Under the pieces are notes generated by a model. It did not search any database. It saw only the letters and a program-made list of their open reading frames with translations, and was not told the origin of the DNA. Of a stretch of DNA of 64,000 bases, positions 44,202 through 56,004 are shown in pieces. Position 1 is the stretch's first letter; every line of letters begins with the position of its first letter. Both the position numbers and the translations under genes were made by a program. The stretch comes from Lasiodiplodia sp. COLG20 (Eukaryota; Ascomycota; Dothideomycetes; Botryosphaeriales; Botryosphaeriaceae), in NCBI GenBank assembly GCA_009801085.1, contig VNWV01000009.1, positions 1,044,501 to 1,108,500 on the forward strand, read 5' to 3'.

Positions 44202-45296
44202 TCAGCCGAATCTAGGAGGAATGTCCGTTAAGCTGGTGTACACTGGATGGTGCTTGTGCGTGTTGACTTCGTCGACCAGTTTCTTGATATCCTCCCTCAG
44301 CGCATTGACGTTGCGATCCATCGCCTGCACGAGCCGCTCCAGCTCATCACCCGGGATGGTCAGCGCCCCGTCGTCGCGTAAGCGCGCATGGCTTGAAGAA
44401 TGGCTCTTGACATGACCCTTCTTGCGACGAGCGTTGCTGCTGCTGCCCACACCGGCACCACCACGGTCGACACCAATGTGCTGGACGACGGGCTCATCAG
44501 GCGGTAGAGTCGGTGATGGGTGTCCATGGAAAGCGAACATATGCGCAGGCGACGGTTCCTCTCGCGCAGAATCGTGCTTGGTCTTCACTTCCGTCCTCTC
44601 TTTCTCCTTCTCTCTCTCCCTCCCTTCCTTCTTACCCCCAAGCCCGATCTTCCTCATCAACGAGTCTCTCCTCCGCCTTGTCGTCGTCGTCTTCTGCCTC
44701 TGTGGTCCTTCCCTCTCCCTAGACCCGCCCTCCTCCGATGCAAACGTAATCGCCGTTTCCTTCACCCTCCTCACCTCCCGACAAACCTCCCACTCCCTCT
44801 GATGCGCTCCTTCAAGCATATCGAGCGTCAATTTAGCCAAGCTCTTCAGCTCCTCGACACGATCGCGATACTTGTCCCTATCCTCGCGCATCCCGTCGAC
44901 GTGCTCGTGCAAGAATCGGATGACCGAGTTGGCCGTACTGAGTTGGTCGCGCATGTGCTGGATGAGCTCTTCCCTATCCGCATTACCACCGCCACCACCG
45001 GGGTCACCGCCGGGAGAAGGCGAAGACGACGAGTCTCCCTCTTCATGAATGCCAGCCGACGTCGCCAGTGCCAACGCCGAGGAGTAGTGGCGCGGCTCGT
45101 GTCCAACGGGTGCGAGGGACGAGTGGAGCGTCGTGGTGTCGACAGGGTCTCGCGGGGGAAGCGGTGGCAGCAGCGACGGCGTCGACGTCGAGGCGTTCGT
45201 AGTGGCTGGCGCCGTCCGCGGCCGTGGAGGGTGTTGCTCGGGGGAAGCTGATGCCTTCCTTCTCTTGTAGACGGTTCGTAGCCTTGTGAATGCCAT
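44202..45296 (-). CDS. Coiled-coil protein of unknown function, 364 aa
   Basis: Single exon from ATG at 45296 (MAFTRLRTVYKRRKAS). No named domain recognised. The N-terminal ~100 residues are Pro/Ser/Thr rich. About residues 108-200 form a helical coiled coil: EELIQHMRDQLSTANSVIRF, HEHVDGMREDRDKYRDRVEE, KSLAKLTLDMLEGAHQREWE. A basic, Arg/Lys-rich stretch follows (TTTRRRRDSLMRKIGLGGKK). The last part holds a second helix (ELERLVQAMDRNVNALREDIKK) and ends SLTDIPPRFG. There is no signal peptide or membrane segment. The reverse strand is open for 243 codons because of codon bias, but its translation has no structure. A cytoskeletal or polarity adaptor would fit, without direct evidence. Confidence 0.7.
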   Translation of the reverse strand: MAFTRLRTVYKRRKASASPEQHPPRPRTAPATTNASTSTPSLLPPLPPRDPVDTTTLHSSLAPVGHEPRHYSSALALATSAGIHEEGDSSSSPSPGGDPGGGGGNADREELIQHMRDQLSTANSVIRFLHEHVDGMREDRDKYRDRVEELKSLAKLTLDMLEGAHQREWEVCREVRRVKETAITFASEEGGSREREGPQRQKTTTTRRRRDSLMRKIGLGGKKEGREREKEKERTEVKTKHDSAREEPSPAHMFAFHGHPSPTLPPDEPVVQHIGVDRGGAGVGSSSNARRKKGHVKSHSSSHARLRDDGALTIPGDELERLVQAMDRNVNALREDIKKLVDEVNTHKHHPVYTSLTDIPPRFG

Positions 45297-46455
45297 GGCG
45301 GCGCTTCCTTTCTTTCTAACTTGGATTTAATATTGATGTTTTCCTTTGCTTCCGGAGGTGACCGACAGCGTGGAGTTCGTGTTGTTTGGCCACGACGGCA
45401 GGAGGATATTAGGTGTTGTTGATAGAGAGATTACGGTCCCGAGGCGAGATGAGGCTCTCGCGGAAGTGCCGGCGCAATCCTTCGTCGTGAGCGGAGAGGG
45501 GAGATGCCGCAAAGACGGGCAGTGCTGTCGATGTTGCGGTTTCGTTTCTTCTTCCCGGGGCCTTGAAAAGAAAAAGAGGTGGAGATAGGAAAGGAAGGTG
45601 AAGCCCACAACAACAGAGATGGACGCCTAGATGGGAGTCCAACCACCGGAAGAGCCTCACTCCCAGCCTTTTTTTTCTGCTGTGCGCCCAACAGCAAGGC
45701 GACGACAAAGCGTCTCTCGTGCTCTAGCAACTGCGCCCTCAGCAGACGCGTCCACGTGAACGTACTATCGGCAAAGACCGGTAAAAGAGCGGCAGAGAGG
45801 TGCTGTTTGGTAGCTCCTTGGGATCGGGCCTTTTCTTCAGATTGGGCTCTGGAGGTGAAGGATGCTCTAGGCTTTGGAAACGAGGCGAGAAGAAGTAGTG
45901 CGCGAAAGCGGTGAAAGTAGTCCTAAGCGCGCGAGGCGCTGGGCGAAGGACCGACTGATTTAGAAATACTCGCTTAACGGGGTTGATCGTTTTTGTTTTC
46001 TAGCTCGTGGGCGCGTACACGGTGGATTATACATGGCCCCAACTAGGAAATGCTCGCTGCTACCCCAGTCTGCCCCGGCGGCTGTTTTGCTTTGTCGGTG
46101 GCCCTTGCGCAGAAGCATTAGCTCGCAGTCAAACCGCTGGCTGTCACCCGGGCAAAAGGATAGCTGGTTTTTTGAACAACTGGAAATGAAATTGCGCTTA
46201 GGTAAATACATTGGCCCCATTGCAGCCCCCAAAAACCGCCGCCACGAGACCAAGGAGCCGGTGTATCAACTGCGGTAACAAAGGAAAAAGGTCGCGCAGC
46301 GATGACGTGGTCTCGAGAATGCACTAGAGGGTTTCCCATTTGAAATCGCCGTTTTGGTCACGCATGCTCTATTATACATCTCTAAAAACGTCACCGTCAT
46401 CAGCGACGCCCTAATCGACGGGGATGATTAGAACGTACTCCCTCAGTTCCCCTGC
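45297..46455. other. Intergenic, 1.2 kb
   Basis: 5' flank of the coiled-coil gene and 3' flank of ATP synthase alpha. Short overlapping frames only. No RNA gene or repeat seen. Confidence 0.4.
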
Positions 46456-47522
46456 TTACAAGAAGCTCTTGGTGAAAGAGGTGACGACGTCCCTCAGCTT
46501 GCCCTCGATCTCCTTGCTAAGAGCACCCTCGCGCTCGATCTGGCTGAGAAGCTCCGACTCGTTGCTCTTCAGGTGGGCGAGGAAGTCAGCCTCCCACTGG
46601 AGGATCTTGCCGACGGGAACGTTGTCAAGCAGACCGTTGACACCGGCGAAGATGAGGGGAACCATCTCGTTGACGGCCATGGGGGAGTACTGCTTCTGCT
46701 TGAGGAGCTCCGTCAGACGCTCACCACGGTTGAGCGTCTGCTTGGTGGCGGCATCCAGGTCGGAACCGAACTGGGCGAAGGCAGCGACCTCACGGTACTG
46801 GGCCAAGAAGAGCTTCAGGGAACCAGCGACTTGCTTCATGGCCTTGAGCTGGGCAGCGGAACCGACACGAGAGACGGAAAGACCGACGTTAATGGCGGGG
46901 CGGACACCCTTGTAGAAGAGCTCGGACTCCAAGAAGATCTGGCCGTCGGTGATGGAAATGACGTTGGTGGGAATGTAAGCCGAGACATCACCACCCTGGG
47001 TCTCAATGATGGGGAGGGCAGTCAGGGAACCACCGCCGTGCTTGTCGTTCATCTTGGCGGCACGCTCGAGGAGACGAGAGTGGAGGTAGAAGACACTGGA
47101 TCCGTTAGCCATTCTCTTCGCCACGTGGGATTCAAGAGCACTTACTCGCCGGGGTAGGCCTCACGACCGGGGGGACGACGGAGCAGCAGGGACATCTGAC
47201 GGTAGGCAACGGCCTGCTTGGAAAGGTCGTCGTAGATGATGACGGCGTGCTTGCCGTTGTCACGGAACCACTCACCCATGGAGCAGCCAGTGAAGGGAGC
47301 AATGTACTGCAGGGGAGCGGCCTCGGAGGCGGTGGCAGCGACGATGATGGAGTACTTCATGGCGTCGTTCTCCTCGAGGGTCTTGACGAGCTGAGCGACG
47401 GTGGAACGCTTCTGGCCAACGGCGACGTAGACGCAGTAGAGCTTCTTGGTCTCGTCGTTGGTGTTGTTCCACCTCTTCTGGTTGAGCATGGCGTCGAGAG
47501 CGACGGCAGTCTTGCCGGTCTG

Positions 47523-47555
<33 letters not shown>

Positions 47556-48527
47556 GCCAATGGGAACCATGGCGTCGACGGACTTGAGACCGGTCTGGAC
47601 GGGCTGGTTGACAGAGCGACGGGGCAGGATACCGGGGGCCTTGAGCTGAGCACGGCGCTTCTCGGTGGTCTTGATGGGACCCTTGCCGTCGATGGGGTTG
47701 CCCAGAGCATCGACGACACGGCCGAGAAGAGCCTCGCCGACGGGGACGTCGACCTAGCAGGCATTAGCAATGGAGCGAGATGGGGTGTTGGGGCTCGAAA
47801 TACGCACAATCTCGCCGGTACGCTTGACGGTCTCACCCTCCTTGACGAGACGGTCGGAACCGAAAAGCACAACACCGACCTGGCCGGCCTCGAGGTTCAT
47901 GCACATGCCCTTGACGCCAGAGGCGAACCTTGGTGGAGGTTAGGAAGCGAATTTGAGAAGCGCCGATTCCGGAAGACTTACTCGACGAGCTCCTCGGCCT
48001 GGACATTGCTCATGCCGTGGACACGGGCAATACCGTCACTGCGCAGCCATTGTCAGATAAACCATTGCCCATTGTCGCCGCATCGGGATGAATTGGTGGA
48101 GCGTACCCGACGGAGAGGACACGGCCGGTCTCGGCGAGGCCGGCCTCCTCCTGCACACCGCGAATCCTCTGCTCGAGGATGGAGGAGACCTCGGTGGGAG
48201 CAGCCTTGGCGTCGGAAGCATAGCTGCGGAGCTGGTTGGAGGCGGCGTTGAAGACGGCCGGCTTGACGGAGGCCTGCGAAGCCGGGAAAAATCAGCGATG
48301 CGTCTTTGCAAAAGCTTGCCCACGACGCGCGACGGCGCAGAGCGCGGCAACCACGTCGCTCGGCTCGAGCAATTGATCAGAAGAGATGGATGCAGCAGCT
48401 CGAGACGATGCATGGTGCGCTGAGCGATGGCGGCGATGAGGTAGGTTGATGGAGGACGCACCTTCGCGACCCGGGGAGCGGAGACGGCCGCAAGGCGGGT
48501 GGACTGTCTGAGGGCGTTCCTGAACAT
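46456..48527 (-). CDS. ATP1: Mitochondrial F1 ATP synthase subunit alpha, 552 aa
   Basis: Six exons: 48462-48527, 48107-48273, 47982-48038, 47808-47928, 47146-47753 and 46456-47095; introns of 188, 68, 53, 54 and 50 nt. It is the non-catalytic nucleotide-binding subunit of the F1 head. A basic, hydroxylated presequence, [22 protein letters not shown], is cut by the long first intron exactly at its end; mature protein begins about residue 42 ([10 protein letters not shown]). Then [20 protein letters not shown], and the P-loop GDRQTGKT at residues 212-219. Later blocks are [51 protein letters not shown], and [19 protein letters not shown], ending VTSFTKSFL. Length matches yeast Atp1 (545 aa). 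The intron at 47096-47145 has a GCTAACG branch site. Strong C/G-ending codon use fits high expression. Confidence 0.97.
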
Positions 48528-49444
48528 GGCTGCGGTGCTCAGAAAGCTTCTTCCGATAGCTCTGCTACCAATTGAGACGAAGAAGGTGAGTGGAGAGGGG
48601 GTGGGATGGATAGAGCTGGTCGGTAGAAGAGAGCAGCAGTGTTCGCAAAGCCCGGCCGGAGCAACCTCTCATCCTCGCTCTTGGCATTGTGGCACGCTAA
48701 GCCGCTTAAGTAATCCCAATGTTTACGCAGTACTGCCTGCGGCCCGCACGACTGGGTTATCTATTGCTTGCCAGTCCTCAGGCTCTGCTGCATTGCTTCA
48801 CGGCAAGCGCAGTGCTGGCATTCGTGCTTTCTGCGGCTCGTTGTGAGTCGTCTGCGTCGCCCAACAACATCTCGCAGCTCTTGGGTTCCTTGTGCCCGCA
48901 CCGAGTTTTCCCGGCTGCACGTAGGCGCCCGCCCGCATCAACAAGTCACGTCACCCCGGATCTGTAACGGGCGGGGAACCGCTCACCATCTCGCGCCAGA
49001 TATTTTGGGCCGACAATCTTCCAATTAACCACATCATTTTGCCATACGACGAGTTTTTTTTTTTTTTTTTTAATTTTTCCCCCTCTCGTAGGTATGAGGT
49101 AAGCATTGACATATGCACTGATGATGGAAGCTATCTATTGAACATGCCATCCGATCTAATCAGACACTCCCGCCGTTTTAGCCCTCTCTTTACGTATGTA
49201 ACCCCAACAATTACTTCCTCCCATCTAGCTTCTTAAGTGGCTTTTTAAGGTCACACTTGTACTCCTCTCACTTCCAGTGCTGTTCATTATATAAAGTGTT
49301 TCGTTCTTGAAGACTTTAGCGCTCTGCTAAACCTGCCTGCAATCAATCATTCTTCCCCAAACTTTCTACATGAGTTGATCGCTTCTTGTTATTTCTAGCT
49401 TCGCCGGTATGAAGGAGATTGAAAGTTGAAGAATGAGGACAGCT

Positions 49445-49565
49445 CAGGAGAAGAGAATTAAGAAGATGTCGAAAAGTGGGTGCCGTAGATATGAAAGCGA
49501 TACAGAGCTAGGCGGAGGAATAGGAAGTATTACCTTCTGATAAGTAGTGGTGACGGAGCACGACC
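49445..49565 (+). repeat. Decayed repeat, relic B
   Basis: Ordered partner of 36780-36905: shared blocks GCTCAGGAGA, GTGCCGTAGAT, CTAGGCGGAGGAATAGGAAG and CCTTCTGATAAGTAGTGGTG. Differences are mostly C/T and G/A, which fits RIP-like decay but could be ordinary drift. Confidence 0.5.
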
Positions 49566-49721
49566 GATGGAGAGAGGTCGCACAGCAATATGGAGGGTGC
49601 ATGCACCCAACACATAGATCGTCTAGCGCGTGCTAGTTAGTACAGAGGTGTATTAGGCGCCTGCCGAAGCCCATTTCATAAGTAGCTTAAGCAATTGTCT
49701 AAACATAACTGCAGATTTATC

Positions 49722-49770
49722 ATTTACGCCCCGATGACGGCTTCTACTGCCTACGTAAGTCGAATGTTTG
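49722..49770 (-). repeat. Dispersed repeat motif, copy 3 (inverted)
   Basis: Read on the minus strand it gives GGCAGTAGAAGCCGTCATCG and a GCGTAAATGATAAAT block, parallel to copy 1 at 17409. The flank beyond it (ACGTAAGT...GTTTCC) also resembles the flank of copy 1. Confidence 0.5.
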
Positions 49771-50266
49771 TTTCCTATGTAGATGAAATTATAAAACATT
49801 ACTCTTGAAACCTGCCGTGGTATAAGGGCACAGTGATCCTATGTTCTAGGAACCTGCTATTATTACCCATCCGTGTCTTGCTCGTGGTTTTTGAGCTATC
49901 TCGCCCTGGTCCGTGCTCAATTATGTATCCGTCCTTACATCATCGTCACGGCACATCGCAGAATAATACCGTACTCTGCTGGGGAGTAGCGTTAATCTGC
50001 TTCATTGGTACGCAACTATATGAAATGCCTACGGTATCACTGTCCATGTATTTGATTCCCGAGTTACCTCACTCCTCACAGCCTTGGAAGGAACTGAAAG
50101 CCATGCCAACGGATACTGTTCGCGCACTGATCCTGCCTGCGGTTGGTATTTGTACGATAGCCAATGTGGGGCGTCTCCTTTCTCGGATTTCTGGGCATGC
50201 GCATCGCTCAGGAAACGCACAGTCCGCCATTATGCGAGGGGATTGAACACTGCGGGCAAAGTGCCC

Positions 50267-51012
50267 TTAGTGCGCTTTCCCATTCGCATTTCCATTTGCT
50301 GCCTTCTTCGATTTCTCGTCCTTGAACTTCTTGATGTTCTGCTCAACGGCCTGGTCGATGCGGCTCTTCAGCTCCGGACGGTAGCCGAAGTGGAAGAGGA
50401 CCTCGAGCCAGACGAAGAAAGGCGCCAGGAAAAGGGCCTGGACAATGTTGTCGAGCAACGCAGGAGCGCGACCCTCGAACTTTCCGTGACCGACGAACTG
50501 CGCGATCCATGCGACGACGTGGACTCCGATGGCGTAGTAGTTGGCGGTTTGGCCGTACGTCGCCAGGAGGTGCTGGACAGCGGCAGTACCGGCAAAAATA
50601 AGAGGCGCGAGAAGACCGCCGGCTACTGGTTCCATAAGAATGTAGAGGAGGGAATAGAGCGCGGCGACGGCGGTGCCGGCGTTCAGCGGGAGGTTCGGGA
50701 TGGAGAGCGCATCAGGAAGAGCGACAGCAGGAGTGTTTGAGAGCTGCGCGCGAGGTCAGGCGCTTCCGAGGCTGCGATAGACTTGGGGTCCTTACAAATA
50801 AAAAGGCCGTCATCATAATCAAAGGCACGCAGGTAATGTGAACGCCGATGTTCACCTAGGATGCGCCGTCAGCACCGACACAGGGGACTTGTGCCTAAGG
50901 GGCCTTACGGGGTTGTGGTGGTAGCTCCCATACTGCGAAAGTCAGCATAGGTCTGTCGCGTGGTGTGACAGGTACGCACGAAGGTAAGCTGCTTCTCGAG
51001 GTTCAGAGCCAT
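50267..51012 (-). CDS. Mpo1-like 2-hydroxy fatty acid dioxygenase (DUF962), 197 aa
   Basis: Four exons: 50980-51012, 50909-50932, 50796-50855 and 50267-50743; introns of 47, 53 and 52 nt. Start MALNLEKQLTFYGSYHHNP. Family members such as yeast Mpo1 (YGL010W) are ER membrane enzymes of fatty-acid alpha-oxidation in phytosphingosine breakdown. The conserved HHNPVNIGVH is split over three exons (HHNP|VNIG). Hydrophobic spans include VHITCVPLIMMTAFLFL, AVAALYSLLYILMEPVAGGLL, TANYYAIGVHVVAWIAQFVG and ALFLAPFFVWLEVLFHFGY. GHGKFEGRAPAL and the His residues near each span match the metal ligands known for the family. The C-terminus is Lys/Asn rich (KKAANGNANGKAH). The second exon is only 24 nt. Head to head with RPB7 across 535 bp. 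Confidence 0.93.
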
Positions 51013-51547
51013 GGTGAAGCTGTGGAGTTGGGCCGAATGCGGGGAGAGGAGGTGCACAAAGAGACAGACCTCAAAGGGTTGCTAGATGGCTACATTAAGT
51101 AGACGCAGAGCCGAGGCAGGACGGTTTCCGAGCGACGAGGGCGGAGATGTCGCGAGAGCGAGGCCGTGGAAGAGAGCAAGCGAGCAAAGCATCCGGTCCA
51201 CCCATGTCGTTCCGTCACCCGGCCCGCCCGCATCCCGTCGATTCGCGCTATCGTAACCCAAACCAGCACTGCCTGGACTTTCTGCCGCATCACCACCCAC
51301 GCGCGGCGCGTCGCCATCGATCCCTGTCGTTCATTTTGGTGGCTTTCGAAAAGTGCCCGGAAGCCGTTTGCGCGCGCACCGGCGTAGCACGCTCGCGCGA
51401 ACAGCTCCAGGCTCAGACACGGCGACCTCAGAACAGCTCTACGCCGCTCACTACCACCTTGGCCTGCCACCGAATCGAGCGCCACCCGAGCCGCCTGCGT
51501 ACACACCGCGCCCGCCTTCTTCTAACCCATCAACCCCGCCGCCCACC
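51013..51547. promoter_or_regulatory. Divergent promoter region of Mpo1-like and RPB7 genes
   Basis: 535 bp between divergent start codons (51012 on -, 51548 on +). The last 60 bp before RPB7 are C rich (CCGCCGCCCACC before the ATG). No TATA box stands out. Confidence 0.45.
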
Positions 51548-52224
51548 ATGTTCTTCCTCCACGAGCTCGAGCGCACAATCACGCTGCACCCGTCGTTCCT
51601 GGGCCCGAACGTGCACGAGTACATCGAAGACCGCCTGAAGCAGGATGTCGAAGGAATCCAGATTGAGAACTATTACATCATCTGCGTGATGGACTCGCAA
51701 GACAAGTCCGAGGGTCGCGTGCTCCCTGGCACTGGCTACATTGAGTACAATGTCCACTTCAAGGCCATTGTGTGGCGCCCGTTCAAGGGAGAGATTGTAA
51801 GTTGCACGTCCGCCCAGGGTGCCGTGCAGCAATTGACCCCGAACCTCAGCTGGACGGTGTAGTGTCTGCGGTTGTCGACTCGGGTTTCTTCGTCGAGGTG
51901 GGCCCTCTAAACGTCTTCGTTGCATCGAGTGTATGTGCTCCAAATCCCTTCAAAGGCCAGGACGGAGACTGACGGGGTTCAGATGATCCCAAGCTCGATC
52001 AAGTACGACGGCAATGCCACACCGCCGCAGTGGACGGACAATGCAGACCAAGTCATCGAGAAGGGCACGCACATTCGCGTGAAGATCAAGGGTATCCGTA
52101 CTGAGTTGGGCAACATGTACGCGATCGCAACGATCAAGGAGGATTATCTCGGGTACGTCGACAGCCTCTTTCCCCCAGCGCGATTCCCCTGATTCTAATG
52201 AAGTGTAGACCTCTTGGCGGCTGA
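51548..52224 (+). CDS. RPB7: RNA polymerase II subunit Rpb7, 171 aa
   Basis: Four exons: 51548-51796, 51850-51930, 51983-52152 and 52209-52224; introns of 53, 52 and 56 nt. Rpb7 pairs with Rpb4 to form the stalk of polymerase II and binds emerging RNA. MFFLHELERTITLHPSFLGP begins the tip (SHS2-like) domain; GTGYIEYNVHFKAIVWRPFKGE ends it. The OB/S1-like part then reads LDGVVSAVVDSGFFVEVGPL, VFVASSMIPSSIKYD, and IRVKIKGIRTELGNMYAIATIKEDYLG. The last exon codes only five residues plus stop (PLGG after the split Gly). At 171 residues it is exactly the length of yeast Rpb7. The 16-nt final exon is easy to miss in automated models. Confidence 0.96.
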
Positions 52225-52812
52225 GGCCGTGGAGCAAGCAATGGGAATTGGAAGGCCGAGCGTTTGATGCAGTCTATACCCAGCAAGGAGGGCACGGGAT
52301 TTTGCGCAGTAGTGCAAGATTGAGGGCGCCAGCTCCTTCGCAGATGGTTCCGCATAATGGTGTACAACACAGCCCTGCGGAGCACTTGTCTTCTCCAGAT
52401 TCACACGAGCAGCCACGGCTTTTGATTAACGTGGCAGTCTGTAGGATATGAGTTGAGCATGGCTAGGAGGCAGGCAAAGTCAAAAGGCAGAGCGATGTCT
52501 TTGATCCCAAATAAGAAGGGTTGGTTCGCCGGATAAAGTTCTCAATAACGGCGTGGTAGCCTGAGCCAATAAAGCAATGTCTTGGCGCCGCTCACTGTGG
52601 GACCCGACGTCCAGCATGCTTCCAATGTGACCAGGTCGTTCCTCCTAAACGTACCTGCATCGTGTCTTATGTACGAAACCGAAAAACGCTTAAATTCGCC
52701 GCCGTTGCCCATCGTAGGATCGCTAGGCGCGCAAAGGGGCATCCCGGGATGCCGCACGTCGCCGCCGACCCCATCTGAGCACCTCGACCTACTCCACACC
52801 CTCCGCGCCGCC
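52225..52812. promoter_or_regulatory. Upstream region of the dipeptidyl aminopeptidase gene
   Basis: 588 bp. The reading frame of the next gene is open back to 52582, but those codons have no in-frame evidence of membrane-protein structure and the ATG at 52813 has good context (GCCGCC before it). Contains the 3' flank of RPB7 too. Confidence 0.45.
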
Positions 52813-55591
52813 ATGTCCAAGGAGCGCGCCATAAACGACGAGGAGACGCAGCCTTTGACCAAAGACGCCGTCTCCTCGCGACAGTCACAGGACGAGGCCC
52901 GCGCTTCCACCGATTCCGATTCAACCACCTCTCTGATCTTCGAAGGCATCAACGGCACCTACGCAAAGGACCAGCTGCCCGAGCCCTACTCCGACTTCAA
53001 CTCCACATCGCGCCGCCAGGAAGACGAGTTCGACGTCGAGGATGGACCATACTATGGCGTGAGGCCCACGGACAAGAAGCTCCGGAAGTGGGTGTGGATT
53101 CTCGGCGTCGTCTGCATCGCCGGCTGGGTGCTGGCCCTGTTCGCCTTCCTCTCCAAGGGCGCCTACAAGCACGCATCGACCAAGCCGCACGACCCTCTCG
53201 CCACGTCTTCCAGAGGCTCGGGAAAGAAGGTTACATTGGACCAGGTGCTGAGGGGAGAATGGAGCCCGCAGCGCCACGACCTGTCCTGGATCGCCGGCCC
53301 GAATGGCGAGGACGGCTTGCTGCTGGAGAAGGGCGCGTCGACCGATGGCTACCTTGTCGTCGAGGATGTCCGTGACCGTGACACAAAGAAGCCTGCCCAG
53401 AACGCGACCGTCTTGATGAAGCATGGAGGATTCTACGTCGGCGAACGCTGGGTCCAGCCGTCGGATGTCTGGCCGAGCCCGGATTTCAAGAAGGTGCTGG
53501 TCATGTCGGAGAGGGAGCACAACTGGAGGCATTCTTTCTATGGCCGCTACTGGATCTTCGATGTCGAGACGCAGACTGGCCAGGCATTGGACCCCAAGGA
53601 TCCTGAGGGCAGGATTCAGTTGGCCTCGTGGTCGCCCAAGTCCAATGCCATCGTCTTCACCCGGGAGAACAATATGTACCTGCGCAGGCTGGATACCGAT
53701 ACCGTTGCCCTCATCACCAGTGACGGAGGCGAAAACCTCTTTTATGGTGTACCTGACTGGGTATACGAAGAAGAAGTCTTCGGAGGCAACAGTGCCACGT
53801 GGTGGTCCAAGGATGGTAAATACATTGCATTTCTCCGGACAAACGAGTCAATGGTCCCTACGTATCCTGTTCAGTACTTTATTTCCCGCCCGAGTGGTAA
53901 GGAACCGGCGCCTGGCGAGGAAAACTACCCCGAAGTGCGCGAGATCAAATACCCCAAGGCAGGAGCACCGAATCCTATTGTCAACCTGCAGTTCTACGAT
54001 CTTGCTCAGAGTGAAGTCTTCAGTGTCGACATCACCGAAGACTTTGCGGATGATGACCGCCTCATCACGGAAGTCATCTGGGCTGGTGGTGAGCAGGTCC
54101 TTGTCCGTGAGACTAACCGCGAGAGCGACATACTCTCCATGAACTTGATTGATGTTGCAACGAGAACGGGCGCAAAAGTCCGGACGGACAACGTGAACGA
54201 GCTCGATGGAGGATGGATGGAAGTCTCACACACCACCACCTTCATCCCTGCGGACCCCGAAAACGGTCGCAAGTTTGATGGATACATCGACACCGTCGTT
54301 CACAATGGATACGACCATCTTGGATACTTTACGCCTTTGGATTCCAAGGATCCGATCCTCCTCACCGAAGGAAATTGGGAAGTTGTTGATGCTCCGTCGG
54401 CCGTGGACCTCAAGAAGAACTATGTCTACTACGTCTCAACCAAGGAAAGCTCCATCCAGCGCCATGTATACCGTGTCAAGCTCGATGGCAGTGGCACAGA
54501 GGCCCTCACCGACACGGGCAAGGAAGGTTACTACGACGCAAAGTTCTCCACCGGTGGAAGCTACATGCTGCTTTCATATCAGGGGCCTGACATTCCATGG
54601 CAAAAGGTCGTCAGCACTCCCAGCGCTGCAGAGCCTTATGAGAGTCTGATCGAGGACAACAAGGTGCTCGCAAAGAAGGCACGGGAGCACGAGCTGCCCA
54701 TCATGTCCTACTCTACGATGACTGTCGACAACATGGAGCTGAACATTGTCGAATACCGTCCTCCGCACTTCGACAAGAAGAAGAAATACCCCGTCTTGTT
54801 TCACATGTACAATGGACCGGGCAGCCAACAGGTTGCCAAGAAGTTTGGCGTCGATTTCTCGTCGTACGTTGCTTCGTCGCTTGGCTATATTGTTGTCACG
54901 CTTGATGGGCGCGGTACCGGTTTCATCGGCCGGGCCGCTCGTACCGTCGTTCGCGGCAACCTCGGCCATTACGAGGCCACGGATCAGATCAATGCGGCCA
55001 AGCTTTGGGCCTCGAAGCCGTATGTCGACAGGAAGAAGATGGCCATCTGGGGCTGGAGCTACGGCGGCTTCATGACGCTCAAGGTGCTCGAACAGGATGC
55101 AGGCGAGACGTTCAGGTACGGCATGGCGGTGGCACCCGTCACCGACTGGCGCTACTACGACTCGATCTACACTGAGCGCTACATGCACACGCCACAGCAC
55201 AATCCGGACGGCTACGCCGAGAGCACCATCACCAACGCGACGGCCCTTTCGCAGAACGTCCGGTTCTTGCTCATGCACGGCGTCGCGGATGATAACGTGC
55301 ATATGCAGAACAGCCTCTGGCTCTTGGATCGCCTGGACTTGGCCGGCGTCGAGAACTACGATGTCCACGTCTTCCCTGATTCGGATCACAGCATATATTT
55401 CCACAATGCGAACAGAATTGTTTACGACAGTAAGTTTGGCCCTGTTTCCAAAGTTTGCCCCACGCTGAATCTCTGCAGAGCTGAGCACCTGGCTCATCAA
55501 CGCTTTCAATGGCGAGTGGCTGCGCACCGAGGATCCGGCCCCGGTACAGGTGGGTACGGTGATTGAGAGAGAGGATGAGTTGAGTGATTAG
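52813..55591 (+). CDS. Vacuolar-type dipeptidyl aminopeptidase (DPP IV family), 909 aa
   Basis: Two exons, 52813-55429 and 55479-55591, with a 49-nt intron. A type II membrane serine protease of family S9B, removing N-terminal X-Pro/X-Ala dipeptides. The cytosolic N-terminus (~92 residues, hydrophilic) precedes a single membrane span at about 93-113 ([21 protein letters not shown]). The eight-bladed propeller region follows, with [15 protein letters not shown] carrying the substrate-binding Glu pair. The hydrolase domain has the triad Ser749 (GWSYGG), Asp826 (GVADDNVH) and His859 (DHSIYF). The second exon supplies the last helix, [15 protein letters not shown]. Family relatives are Dap2 (vacuole), Ste13 (Golgi) and aspergillus DapB; the N-terminal anchor and length fit the vacuolar DapB type, but Golgi location cannot be excluded. 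Start ATG at 52813, [15 protein letters not shown]. Confidence 0.95.
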
Positions 55592-56004
55592 TTTTGGGCC
55601 GTTCCGCTACGAATGTATTATTCTACTTTATGGGTATTGGCGCTGGTTTGTTCTAATTGATGTTCATATGTAAGATCCATTATCGGACATGTACGGTGGA
55701 ATCTACTCCGCTTAAATAGGAGTGAAGAAATTAGATCACAAGAAACTTGAAGAATAGTAACCAAGTTACAGAGAAACTTCAGCGGCAAGTGTAGCCAGCC
55801 TCATGTTCAGTTTGCACAGCAAGATGTTGGTCACCAAAGCAAGACACTTCCAAGTATTCAAAGACTCTCAGATTTAAAATCTACGTACATAAGAGCTCGT
55901 CTTAGCTTCGCCGTCTCCCGATCATGTGCGATCGCAACGACTACTGGTCACCAGCACTGCGCAGAAGTGCGAGCTCAGCGATCGCTGGTGTCCCTCCTCT
56001 TGCC

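Larger units (their letters stand above)
48528..50266. other. Gene-free stretch of 1.7 kb with repeat relics
   Basis: 48528-49000 is the promoter side of ATP synthase alpha. A run of about 20 T lies at about 49055-49073. Relic B (49445-49565) and an inverted copy of the dispersed motif (49722-49770) follow, and most of 49040-50000 is AT rich. No gene is supportable. Confidence 0.5.

Noticed and set aside
47247..48251. 334-codon frame on the strand opposite ATP synthase alpha
   Set aside because: Shadow frame made by strong third-position bias in the real gene; low-complexity Gly/Leu/Asp/Val protein.
49055..49073. Poly-T tract as a polymerase III terminator or poly(A) insertion mark
   Set aside because: No tRNA or retroposed gene precedes it on either strand; homopolymer tracts occur elsewhere in these gaps.
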